Source: Haliea sp.
Lineage (GTDB): Bacteria; Pseudomonadota; Gammaproteobacteria; Pseudomonadales; Halieaceae
Direction: 5' to 3'
Length of the DNA stretch: 64,000 nucleotides
Assembly: GCA_024642265.1 (NCBI GenBank)
Contig: JAHEBL010000002.1
Location: 1,833 to 65,832 of the forward strand
Notes under the pieces: model-generated
What the model saw: only the letters and a program-made list of their open reading frames with translations
What the model was told of the DNA's origin: nothing
The model's database searches: none
Part shown: in pieces, positions 17,378-25,359 of the stretch
How positions within the stretch are numbered: position 1 is the first letter of the stretch
Layout: each line of letters starts with the position of its first letter
Position numbers and translations under genes: made by a program

Positions 17378-19644
17378 AGCGTGCCGGACTGGCGCCACCT
17401 GTCGATACTTGCCAACGGCTGGATACGGCCACCATCGACCGCCCGCGCCACATTGTCGTTGACGAACTCGGTGATGGCCCCCGTCACCTTGCGGGCGTTG
17501 CTGCCGCCTCCCCGGGTAACGGAAAGTATGAGGAAATGCGGGTCGATCAGGTCGTCCGAGGGTTCGTTCTCGTCGCGGTCCAGCAGCAGCAGGGACGCCG
17601 GCACCGCAAGATCCCGCTCACGCGTTACGTTCTCTTTCTCCAGTCGCCGCGCCAACAGGTACTCATGCTCCTGGGTATGACGCGGCGCGGATACCATCAG
17701 GTCGTCCCGGTGGACAATAACCAGGCACGGGATATCGTATTTCACGATCGCGTCCAGCGCTTTCAGGTGACGCCGCTGGAATTCGAGGGGGTCGTGCAGC
17801 GCAGCGTTGACTTCCTTGAGCACACCGTAGAAAGACACTTTTTTCAGTACCCTGTCACTCAGCAGGCGCTGCCCATAGGGTGCCTCCTCTTGCTTCATCA
17901 GCTTTTGCAGATCCAGCCGGGTCGCCAGCTGGCGAACACCGACATTGAGGGCATTAACGACGCCTTCGAAGCCGCGCATCCTGATCAGTCTCGACAGCGG
18001 GACCGGCACCGAGACCAGGTTCCTGCGATGTTCCTCGTTGAGTTCGAGACGACCGTCATCGGCCAGCCGGTATATTTCCTGCGGGCTGGCCGACACATGC
18101 TGCTCTTTTGTGCGCCTGCGCCTGCTCCTGAATTTTTCGATGCTCGGGGTAATATGGCGAAAGTCGCTGGGAGCCCACGTGGCTATATGGATAATCCCGG
18201 CAGTTTGCAACGCTTCGATCAGGCGCCGGTCCTGGGCTTTGAGCTGGTCGATATCCGGCAGTTCCTGGTCGTAGTCGTCGAGCACGGACAGCAGCAGGTG
18301 ATCGGCAATGCTCCCTGCGAAGGAGTGGCAACAGACCGGCGTGGGTCGCCGCGAGCGCCAGTTCTGCAGGATCATCTTCCTCAGGGTGTTGGCATAGTGG
18401 GGAAACACGTCGGCGTCGGGCAAGGTCTTGGCGTACTTGCCGCGGCGCAGGGCGGACACCCGCCAGGCGCTGGGCAGCCTGATCAGCAGGTTGATGTAGC
18501 TGTAAAGGCCCATGAAGCCGTGGACCAGCAGGATATGTATTCCCCCCGGTTCATCGCCCTCGCGCACTTCCGAGCGGATCTCGACCGGCTGGCCCCTTTC
18601 CTCATAACGAAAAACACCCTCCTCGAACATGAGAGCGCGGTTATCGGCAAATATGTAGACTTTTTCTGCAATGGGGCGGGTTTCGCGCAACATGCGGATG
18701 GGGGTTTCCATCACGGTTTGCTCAAAACTGGCGCTGTCTTCCATCTCAAAGCGACCCAATGCCCTGAGCTTGAGACTCCCGGAAACAATCAGCGAAACAC
18801 AGGTGGCCGCGGTGAGCACACCCCGATTCAGTGCCACGCTGACAGCGCCGCTGGGATGCTCGACAACCATCACGCCGGGTTTCCTGGTTGCCAGCTCCGG
18901 TGTGTAGGGCGGGAATGCGCCGATGCCACCGTTCCTGCCAAAACCACTGATGACCAGGTGCAGGGAGAGCGATGGACCCAGCAGTCGGCGCAGGGTGCCC
19001 TGGTAATCGCGGGCGACCTTGCGGGCGACTTCCAGCGCCTGCTTCCGCTTGCCCTGCCTGAGCAGCGCGTCCACCTCGCTGGCATCTATGGGATAGGTCA
19101 TCACCTCCGCGATCCGCCTTATGATCGCAGCGCGCGATGCGCCGCGCGCGAGCTTCAGCTTTTGCGCGAGCTCCCCGGCACCCTCGCTGGCAATGAGTTT
19201 CTTCGCCAGCGGCACGATAAATGTGTCCAGCAGTGACTCCCTGGTGCCCTGCCAATCTTTTTCTTTACAGGTCTCCTCGAGAAAAAAAAAGCGAACGTGA
19301 TCCAGCCACGCAAAATCGTGGAAATGGAATTTGAGCAGCGCCTTGTACTCGTTCTTGACCGTGTTGCCCCCGCCCACGCCGATGGCGAAATGCCGACGCT
19401 TGAAGGCTATATCATCCTGGCTTCGCCCCACTGTCAGCCAGGCCTGGTACTTCTCCATTGCGACCTGGGCAGCATGCCGACCCGCCGCCCTGATATCCGG
19501 ACTGATCCCCAGGTGAAAGCCGGTCTGTTCCTGCACCAACAGCGGTTTGTCGTCCCGTCGCTTGCGCCTTGCGAGGGCGGGCAGAAAAGCGGAGCACGCC
19601 GGGGCCGAATCGAGCAATGGTACTGAATCCAGAATTTCCAACAT
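17374..19644 (-). CDS. Chimeric protein: 6-phosphogluconolactonase/NagB-like domain plus alpha/beta hydrolase
   Basis: A 756-aa cytosolic protein without a signal peptide. The start at 19644 has AGGAG 8 nt upstream; an ATG 6 nt earlier is too close to it. Residues about 45-300 follow the 6-phosphogluconolactonase/glucosamine-6-phosphate isomerase pattern: GVGGGNTVKNEY (89-100), HVRFFFLEETC (116-126), LHLVISGFGRNGGIG (228-242). The lactonase DGH motif is NGG here, so sugar-phosphate chemistry may be lost. Residues about 368-700 resemble an alpha/beta hydrolase (ILLVHGFMGLY, candidate nucleophile Ser441 in CHSFAG, late HRDD and APRH). It is first in the operon with the propeller, RND pump and barrel genes, and may prepare or release the exported lipid. 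Function unknown. Confidence 0.75.
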   Translation of the reverse strand: MLEILDSVPLLDSAPACSAFLPALARRKRRDDKPLLVQEQTGFHLGISPDIRAAGRHAAQVAMEKYQAWLTVGRSQDDIAFKRRHFAIGVGGGNTVKNEYKALLKFHFHDFAWLDHVRFFFLEETCKEKDWQGTRESLLDTFIVPLAKKLIASEGAGELAQKLKLARGASRAAIIRRIAEVMTYPIDASEVDALLRQGKRKQALEVARKVARDYQGTLRRLLGPSLSLHLVISGFGRNGGIGAFPPYTPELATRKPGVMVVEHPSGAVSVALNRGVLTAATCVSLIVSGSLKLRALGRFEMEDSASFEQTVMETPIRMLRETRPIAEKVYIFADNRALMFEEGVFRYEERGQPVEIRSEVREGDEPGGIHILLVHGFMGLYSYINLLIRLPSAWRVSALRRGKYAKTLPDADVFPHYANTLRKMILQNWRSRRPTPVCCHSFAGSIADHLLLSVLDDYDQELPDIDQLKAQDRRLIEALQTAGIIHIATWAPSDFRHITPSIEKFRSRRRRTKEQHVSASPQEIYRLADDGRLELNEEHRRNLVSVPVPLSRLIRMRGFEGVVNALNVGVRQLATRLDLQKLMKQEEAPYGQRLLSDRVLKKVSFYGVLKEVNAALHDPLEFQRRHLKALDAIVKYDIPCLVIVHRDDLMVSAPRHTQEHEYLLARRLEKENVTRERDLAVPASLLLLDRDENEPSDDLIDPHFLILSVTRGGGSNARKVTGAITEFVNDNVARAVDGGRIQPLASIDRWRQSGTL

Positions 19645-19773
19645 CGTCATTTCTCCTGGCTGCTCCACGGGCTTTGGAATGCCCGCCGCCTGCCGTCGGA
19701 CCGGGGCAGGCAGACTGCAGGCGCACCCCGGCCCCGCTGCGGGCGCGGCGACCGGGGCGTTACTGTTATTAAA

Positions 19774-19848
19774 CACCACTGTTGATGAGCCTAGGCAAAT
19801 CCGGGAACGCTTGCAATCGCCCAATGCGGGTTGTTTGTTCTAGATCAA
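19774..19848. promoter_or_regulatory. Upstream region of the hydrolase/RND operon with two candidate operator sites
   Basis: CACCACTGTTG at 19774-19784 differs by one base from the CAACACTGTTG core found at 26214-26224 and 47529-47539. At 19835-19848, TTGTT-CTAG-ATCAA matches the FNR/Anr consensus at 9 of 10 defined positions. Both lie within the 284-nt gap between the AraC stop and the hydrolase start. No convincing -35/-10 pair was found, so the assignment is tentative. Confidence 0.4.
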
Positions 19849-19928
19849 GTATGTCTGTGGAAGAGGAGCTGCCGGGGTGCGCAGTATTCGAAAAAGGCCT
19901 GTGACGGGATTACGACATCACGGTGAAA

Positions 19929-20795
19929 TCAACCGCAGCGCTGCCTGAACTGGCCGGGGGTCTCTCCGGTGGCGCGACGAAAGGCAAAGCAGAAACTGGA
20001 AGGTGATGCGAAGCCCAGGGTGTAGGCGATCGACTTGACGCTCTGGTCCGCGCGCAACAACTGCCTGGCCTGCTCGACCCGGCTGTCGGCCACGTAATCA
20101 CCGATTGAGCAGTCGCGACTGATGCGGAATCCGCGGGTGAGCTGCCGCACCGAAAGCCGGCACAGGCCGGCCAGCTCGGCCAGGGTGGCGGGTGGACCCC
20201 GCTCGCGCAGCCGTTCGTCGATGATCCGCAGGCGCCAGGGGGCAAGCCCACGACTGCTCTGGCGTTCACTGTGCGCGTTACAGTAGCGTCCCAGTTCGAT
20301 GGCCAGTTGCGCGGCTATCAGTTCCACCAGCATTTCACTGGCGAATCCCGGGCTGCGCGCCTCCTGGGCCAGGCGCAGCATCAGTGAGCGAATGTTACCC
20401 TCGCGGATATCCAGGCCCGCTAGCAGTCCCTGCTCGGTCCACCTCAATTCGCCTTCAAACCAGTCACCCAGGGTGTCCGGACAGAGCTGGCAGACTATCG
20501 AGGACTGCTGGCAACAGCCATCGCTCACGGCCTGCATGGACTCTCCGGGGGGGACCAGGAAGATACTGCCAATGGGCTCGAACCGGCGCGAGTGCCAGCG
20601 GGCCGGGTAACAGGCCCTGGCATTGCCCGGACGGGGTGTCAGGCACAGGTCCACCCGGTAACGGTCCTTGTCGTGGAACACGTTATCCACCGGTTTGGGG
20701 AACTGGAAACGGACCAGCTGCGCGGTCGCGACCGGGACGTGCAACTCGCCCTCGACCATCATCACGTGCTCCGCGGGGCCTGTCACACCGGCCAT
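19929..20795 (-). CDS. AraC family transcriptional regulator
   Basis: A 288-aa regulator. The C-terminal third holds the double helix-turn-helix of AraC/XylS proteins: LAELAGLCRLSVRQLTRGF near residue 205-223 and VKSIAYTLGFASPSSFCFAF near 253-272, with a closing GETPGQFRQ. The N-terminal part is a divergent cupin-like sensing domain (SIFLVPPGESMQAVSD). GGGAG lies 7 nt before the ATG. It follows the second sulfotransferase on the same strand (88-nt gap) and precedes the hydrolase/RND operon in the same direction. It could activate either that operon or the SDR/alcohol dehydrogenase operon at 22256. Confidence 0.9.
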   Translation of the reverse strand: MAGVTGPAEHVMMVEGELHVPVATAQLVRFQFPKPVDNVFHDKDRYRVDLCLTPRPGNARACYPARWHSRRFEPIGSIFLVPPGESMQAVSDGCCQQSSIVCQLCPDTLGDWFEGELRWTEQGLLAGLDIREGNIRSLMLRLAQEARSPGFASEMLVELIAAQLAIELGRYCNAHSERQSSRGLAPWRLRIIDERLRERGPPATLAELAGLCRLSVRQLTRGFRISRDCSIGDYVADSRVEQARQLLRADQSVKSIAYTLGFASPSSFCFAFRRATGETPGQFRQRCG

Positions 20796-20883
20796 GCCCG
20801 ATCTCCCTGGTTACGCCCCGAGGGGCTGCTCAGGGCATACTATAACCAAGCCCGCGGTGATACTGAACCGGTATCGGAAGCCC

Positions 20884-22035
20884 TCAACCCTCCCGCTCCA
20901 CCTCGTAGCGGCTCAGGTAGCGCTCGAACAGGGATTCGACGGCGGCCTGGTCGAGGCCGTACTGCGCCAGCTTGTACTCGTGCTTGCCAAATTTGTCCTG
21001 GGGGTTGTCTGCGAGCCAGGCGCGCATGCCGGCTTCCGCCTCCTGGGTGAACTCGTCGCCGAGGGAGGCGTACAGCCGGCGCATGGTTTCGATCGGCTCG
21101 CGGGTCAGCTCACGGTAGTGCACATCGACCATGCGATCCTCTCCCAGGGTGTCGCGAGCGTCCATGATGCGTTCGGCGTGCTGCTGGGCCTGCCAGGCGC
21201 AGTTCTGCCCGATCCACTGGGGGTCCGGCTGCGTGGTGTGAGCCTGGTGGGCGAGGGAAATAATGCTGCAGAACGAGCCCATGGCGGTGAGCGGATCCCG
21301 GTGTGTCCACACCAGCCGGGCATCGGGGTACACCTTCAGCAGGGTGTGGAGCCACAACGCGTGAGAGGGCATCTTCAGGTTCCAGCACCCGGGCGCCTCG
21401 GCCTGCAGCAGTTGCAGGAAGCGCTTGTGGTATTCATAGGCCGAGGTCATGTCGGTGCTGAACAGCCAGTCGCGGTAGTTGGGCAGCTTGCCGCGCGACT
21501 CCCACATCAGGGTCTTGAAATCGTGCGCCATGATGTACACACATTCGTTGGGATAGATCGCGGAGCTGCGATAGTACTTGCCCATCTCCGGGCGGGCCGC
21601 CAGCATCTGGCGCTCCATTTCCAGACGGGCCAGCGCACGCGGGTCGGTATACAGCGCGGCGCTGGTCGGAGGCGGCACCGGATCGTCGATTTCCCAGGTG
21701 AGCGGGGAGCGCCTGGCGGGGTCGGCCGCCAGCAGGTTGCTGAGCAGGGTGGTGCCCGTGCGGGGAATACCGAACACGAACACCGGCCGTTCGATCGGGC
21801 GCTGCAGCAGATGCGGGTGCTGGTCGAGGTAAGCGGTTACCTTGAGGCGGTTGGCCAGCGCCTGCACCACGGCGCCGGCGATGCGTTCGAGGGCAGCCTC
21901 CGGTGGCTTACCGGCATTGACATCGGCCAGGAAGATGTCCAGCCCCTCCCGGAAACTGTCGCTGTCAAAGCGCTCCAGCGACGTGGCCTTCTGTGCCTGT
22001 GCGATCAAGTCCGGGGCAACCAGGTTCCTGCTCAT
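20884..22035 (-). CDS. Sulfotransferase family protein (PAPS-dependent)
   Basis: A 383-aa homologue of the other two sulfotransferases in the window. The PAPS loop IPRTGTTLLSNLL is at residues 90-102 and the 3'-phosphate region is ARLVWTHRDPLTAMGS. A long in-frame extension upstream (to 22392) is antisense to the SDR and rejected; the ATG at 22035 with GAGG 9 nt before fits the family N terminus (SRNLVAPDLIAQAQ). It is divergent from an SDR/alcohol dehydrogenase/alkylsulfatase-like operon, so sulfation and desulfation genes share an intergenic region. The acceptor is unknown. Confidence 0.88.
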   Translation of the reverse strand: MSRNLVAPDLIAQAQKATSLERFDSDSFREGLDIFLADVNAGKPPEAALERIAGAVVQALANRLKVTAYLDQHPHLLQRPIERPVFVFGIPRTGTTLLSNLLAADPARRSPLTWEIDDPVPPPTSAALYTDPRALARLEMERQMLAARPEMGKYYRSSAIYPNECVYIMAHDFKTLMWESRGKLPNYRDWLFSTDMTSAYEYHKRFLQLLQAEAPGCWNLKMPSHALWLHTLLKVYPDARLVWTHRDPLTAMGSFCSIISLAHQAHTTQPDPQWIGQNCAWQAQQHAERIMDARDTLGEDRMVDVHYRELTREPIETMRRLYASLGDEFTQEAEAGMRAWLADNPQDKFGKHEYKLAQYGLDQAAVESLFERYLSRYEVEREG

Positions 22036-22167
22036 CGTTATCATCCTCGCGCGCACTGATTCTGAGTAGCCCGACATCTTGGCACGGCCCGGCGTTGACT
22101 GGCAACGCCGCCGGCGACAGGATGTCCCGGCATCGCCAGCAAGTCCCGTTGTCGATACTCCCGGCGG

Positions 22168-22196
22168 TTGAGCGGCATGCCGCGCTCTCCTACACT
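22168..22196 (+). promoter_or_regulatory. Candidate sigma70-like promoter with palindrome in its spacer
   Basis: TTGAGC (22168-22173), a 17-nt spacer and TACACT (22191-22196) form a plausible promoter for the SDR operon starting at 22256. The spacer contains a perfect 12-bp palindrome GCGGCATGCCGC (22172-22183), a typical place for a repressor operator. A second inverted repeat GGCGTT-N7-AACGCC lies upstream at 22091-22109. Confidence 0.5.
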
Positions 22197-22255
22197 GGGG
22201 GATCATCATGCACGCCCGGCGCGCGGCGCAGCCGCGACAGGCACTGGAGGATTTT

Positions 22256-23044
22256 ATGAGCAAGGGATTATTCGACCTGGGCGGCAAGGTGGCGCTGGTC
22301 ACCGGCGGCAACGGCGGTATCGGCCTGGGCTTTGCCATGGGCATCGCGCGGCAGGGCGGCAGTGTGGCCATCTGGGCGCGCAACGAGGACAAGAATGCCG
22401 CTGCCCGGGCGCAACTGGAGGACGCGGGCGCAGCGCGGGTGGAAACTTACCAGGTCGATGTCTCGTCCGAGGAGCAGATCATCGCGGGTTACGACAAGCT
22501 GCTGAGCGACTTTGGCCGGATCGACTGTGTTTTCGCCAACTCCGGCGGGGCGCCCCGCCACAATTCGGTGCTCGACATGCCGACCGCTGACTGGCACAGC
22601 TTTCTCGATGTCGCCCTGCACGGCGCATTCTTCACCCTGCGCGAGGGCGCGCGGCACATGGTGGCGCGGGCCGAGGCCGGTGAGCCCGGCGGCAGCCTGG
22701 TTGCCTGCGGCAGCCTGTCGCTGTTCCAGGGCCTGCCCGGCAAACAGAACTACGCTGCCTCCAAGGCCGGTGTCGCCGCGATCATCCGCTGCATGGCGGT
22801 GGAGTTCGGCAAGTACAATATCCGCGCCAACGTTGTGGCCCCGGGGCTGATCATGACGCCGATGATGGGCGGCGAGCAAAACGAGAAGGCCCTGGCCGAG
22901 ATGATGGGACCACGAACCCCTCTCCAGCGTGTGGGATATCCCGAGGATTTCGAGGGCATTGGTGCCTACCTGTGCAGCGACGCGTCCTCGTTCATGACCG
23001 GCGAAACCATTACGATCGACGGCGGCTACATGGTCAGGCCCTGA
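22256..23044 (+). CDS. SDR family oxidoreductase
   Basis: A 262-aa classical short-chain dehydrogenase: TGGNGGIGLGFA cofactor motif near residue 15, ANSG in place of NNAG, and YAASKAG as catalytic Tyr-x3-Lys. The C terminus TGETITIDGGYM is typical of FabG-like SDRs. The ATG at 22256 has GGAGG 5 nt upstream; an earlier ATG at 22208 is less likely. It is the first gene of a plus-strand operon with a zinc-type alcohol dehydrogenase and a metallo-hydrolase. The likely reaction is NAD(P)-dependent oxidation of a secondary alcohol. Confidence 0.92.
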   Translation: MSKGLFDLGGKVALVTGGNGGIGLGFAMGIARQGGSVAIWARNEDKNAAARAQLEDAGAARVETYQVDVSSEEQIIAGYDKLLSDFGRIDCVFANSGGAPRHNSVLDMPTADWHSFLDVALHGAFFTLREGARHMVARAEAGEPGGSLVACGSLSLFQGLPGKQNYAASKAGVAAIIRCMAVEFGKYNIRANVVAPGLIMTPMMGGEQNEKALAEMMGPRTPLQRVGYPEDFEGIGAYLCSDASSFMTGETITIDGGYMVRP

Positions 23045-23070
23045 TGGCCGGGCACAAGGAGGACAAAGGC

Positions 23071-24087
23071 ATGCGCTTACTGAAGATTCACGGTGTCGGC
23101 GACGCTCGACTGGACGATTACCAGCGGCCGCCCGCCGGTCCCACCGACGTGGTGGTGAAAATGAAGGCCTGCGGCATCTGCGGCAGTGACCTCTCCTATA
23201 TCAAGATCGGCGGCATCCCCACTCCCGGCACGATCACCGCTCTGGGCCACGAGGGTGCGGGTGAAGTTCTTGAAGTGGGCGCCGAGGTGGAGGGGATCTC
23301 AGTCGGTGATGCAGTGGTCGTCAACCCCATGATGACGCCGGGCAATATCGGCAGCGGTGGCCCCGAGGGCGCCTTTACCGAGGAGCTGCTGGTGCGTGAG
23401 GCCCGACTGGGTGCTTCCATACTGCCAATCCCCCCGGGCATTTCCTATGAAATTGCGGCTATGGCGGAGCCGCTGGCGGTGGCGATGCACGGCGTCAACA
23501 GGGCCGAGGTCACGGCCGGCGACAAGGTCGTGGTATTCGGTTGCGGCCCCATCGGCCTGGGCATGGTGTTGTGGCTGGTCGATCGCGGCGTCACCGACGT
23601 GGTGGCCCTGGACCTCGCGCCGGAACGTCGCGAACGGGCCATGGCCCTAGGGGCGAGGGCGGCGCTGGATCCCACCGCGGTGGATCTGCGGGCCGAGTTG
23701 GCGAAGCTGCACGGCGAGGTGCCCTCCTACGGTCGGGTGGGCGTTGGCACCGATGCGTTTATCGACGCCGCCGGCGCGCCCAACATCCTTGCCGACGTGG
23801 TCGCTATGGCCAGGTATCACTCGCGCATGGTGATCACCGCGGCCCATATGAAACCCATCGAATTCCCCGTCGGTCGCATGCTGACCAGTGAGATGACCAT
23901 CACCACAGCGATGGGTTATCCCACGGAAATGCCGGAGGTTATCGCCGCCATGCCCAGGTTAAAGGAGCAGATTGCCGGCATGATCAGCCACCGCTTGCCG
24001 CTGAGCGAGGTGGTTGAGGGACTCAAGATTGCCGCCACGCCACAGTCCTGCAAAGTCATGATCGACTGCGATGAGAGCACAGCGTGA
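23071..24087 (+). CDS. Zinc-dependent alcohol dehydrogenase family protein (threonine/sorbitol dehydrogenase-like)
   Basis: A 338-aa medium-chain dehydrogenase. Catalytic-zinc motifs CGICGSD and GHEGAGEVLEVG are near residues 34-70, and the Rossmann motif VVFGCGPIGLGMVLWL is near 150-168. The four-cysteine structural-zinc lobe is absent (the region reads NPMMTPGNIGSGGPEGAF), as in several MDR subgroups. The ATG at 23071 follows AAGGAGG by about 9 nt; an ATG at 23044 overlapping the SDR stop is an alternative. Its stop overlaps the GTG of the next gene (GTGA). It probably oxidises an alcohol in the same pathway as the SDR. Confidence 0.9.
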   Translation: MRLLKIHGVGDARLDDYQRPPAGPTDVVVKMKACGICGSDLSYIKIGGIPTPGTITALGHEGAGEVLEVGAEVEGISVGDAVVVNPMMTPGNIGSGGPEGAFTEELLVREARLGASILPIPPGISYEIAAMAEPLAVAMHGVNRAEVTAGDKVVVFGCGPIGLGMVLWLVDRGVTDVVALDLAPERRERAMALGARAALDPTAVDLRAELAKLHGEVPSYGRVGVGTDAFIDAAGAPNILADVVAMARYHSRMVITAAHMKPIEFPVGRMLTSEMTITTAMGYPTEMPEVIAAMPRLKEQIAGMISHRLPLSEVVEGLKIAATPQSCKVMIDCDESTA

Positions 24088-25334
24088 ACACGAAAAAAGA
24101 CGATGACAAACCCATGCTCGCCGCCCTTGTACAGGCCGGGGAGCAGCAGACCGAAGCCGTCGCCATCACCGACTTTGTCCACATGGTGAAGGATATTTCC
24201 AACGCCTACCTGGTGAACACCAGCGACGGCGACATCATGGTCAACACCGGCTTCGTGACCAGCACCGAGCGCAACAGGGCCCTGTTCGAGCCGGTTCGCA
24301 GCGGCCCGCTTAACGCGATTTTCCTGACCCAGGGCCATCCCGACCATTACGGCGGGGTTCCCGCCCTCGCCGAAGCCGGGACCCGGGTGATCGCCGGGCG
24401 CGGGTTTACCGACACCTGCGAGTTCTTTCGCATGCTGGACCCCTACCTGCGCCGGCGTTCCGGCAAACTCTGGACCGGCACGATCAAGAATCGCGAGCAG
24501 CTGGTGATACCCACCGTGGTGCCCGATCTGGAGGTTGACGGCAACTACAGCATGGCGCTGGGCAACCGGCAGTTTGAAGCGATAGCCACGCCCGGCGGCG
24601 AGGCCCCGGACTCAATCGTGGTGTGGATGCCCCGGGAGAAGATCGTTTTCACCGGTAACCTGTTCGGTCCCGTCTTCATGTCGATGCCAAACCTCTGCAC
24701 CCTGCGGGGTGACAAGCCCCGCTCCGCCGCCCGCTACCTCGATTCACTCGATACCGTGCGCCAGCTCGGCGCCGATCTGTTGATCACCGGGCACGGTGAG
24801 CCCATACGCGGTGCGGCGCAAATCCGCGCCGATCTCGACAAGCTGCACGAGGCGGTCTCCTGGATCCACCAGGCCACTGTCGAGGGCATGAATGCCGGTG
24901 TGGATGTGCACACCCTGATGCGGGAGATCCATTTACCCGAACACCTCGCTATCGGCGAATACCACGGCAAGGTGTCCTGGGCGGTCAGAACGATCTGGGA
25001 AGAGTACTCCGGCTGGTTTCACTTCGACTCCACCACGTCCCTGTACGCCGTGCCGAGATCGAGTGTCGATGGCGACCTGGTGGAGCTGGCCGGGGGAGCG
25101 GAACCGCTGGCGGCGCGGGCGCGGGAAAAACTGGCGCAGGGATCGGCCCTGGAAGCCTTGCACCTGCTCGATGTCGCCCTGGGGGCCGAGCCGGCGCAAG
25201 CGACAGCCCTGGGCGTAAAAAAAGACGCCCTTCAGCTGCTGCTGGCAGAATCGGGCGGCAATAACCTCAGCGAGGTGATGTGGTTGAAGTCCGAGATCGC
25301 AGCCGTCGAAGCGGCGCTCGGACGGGAGGACTGA
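24084..25334 (+). CDS. MBL-fold metallo-hydrolase, alkylsulfatase-like
   Basis: A 416-aa metallo-beta-lactamase-fold protein beginning at a GTG that overlaps the alcohol dehydrogenase stop. The metal motif reads TQGHPDHYGG, with Gln where most family members have the first His of HxHxDH. A later ITGHGEPI supplies another His. The C-terminal part (WEEYSGWFHFDSTTSLYAVP onward) resembles the dimerisation domain of SdsA-type alkyl sulfatases. It may cleave a sulfate ester, which is notable beside a sulfotransferase, but hydrolysis of another ester or thioester is possible. Confidence 0.82.
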   Translation: MNTKKDDDKPMLAALVQAGEQQTEAVAITDFVHMVKDISNAYLVNTSDGDIMVNTGFVTSTERNRALFEPVRSGPLNAIFLTQGHPDHYGGVPALAEAGTRVIAGRGFTDTCEFFRMLDPYLRRRSGKLWTGTIKNREQLVIPTVVPDLEVDGNYSMALGNRQFEAIATPGGEAPDSIVVWMPREKIVFTGNLFGPVFMSMPNLCTLRGDKPRSAARYLDSLDTVRQLGADLLITGHGEPIRGAAQIRADLDKLHEAVSWIHQATVEGMNAGVDVHTLMREIHLPEHLAIGEYHGKVSWAVRTIWEEYSGWFHFDSTTSLYAVPRSSVDGDLVELAGGAEPLAARAREKLAQGSALEALHLLDVALGAEPAQATALGVKKDALQLLLAESGGNNLSEVMWLKSEIAAVEAALGRED

Positions 25335-25338
25335 CCCC

Positions 25339-25359
25339 GCCGCGCTGTTTCAGCGCGGC
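25339..25359. terminator. Perfect GC-rich hairpin at convergent gene ends
   Basis: GCCGCGCTG-TTT-CAGCGCGGC is a 9-bp perfect stem with a 3-nt loop, overlapping the stop codon of the minus-strand SDR and lying just after the plus-strand hydrolase stop. It lacks a U-tract. A bidirectional transcription barrier is likely but inferred. Confidence 0.5.

Noticed and set aside
17536-19236. 566-codon open frame on the plus strand
   Set aside because: Antisense to the lactonase-like/hydrolase gene, with composition of a shadow frame and no ribosome-binding site.
22036-22392. N-terminal extension of the second sulfotransferase
   Set aside because: The extension is antisense to the divergent SDR and its promoter; GAGG precedes the ATG at 22035.
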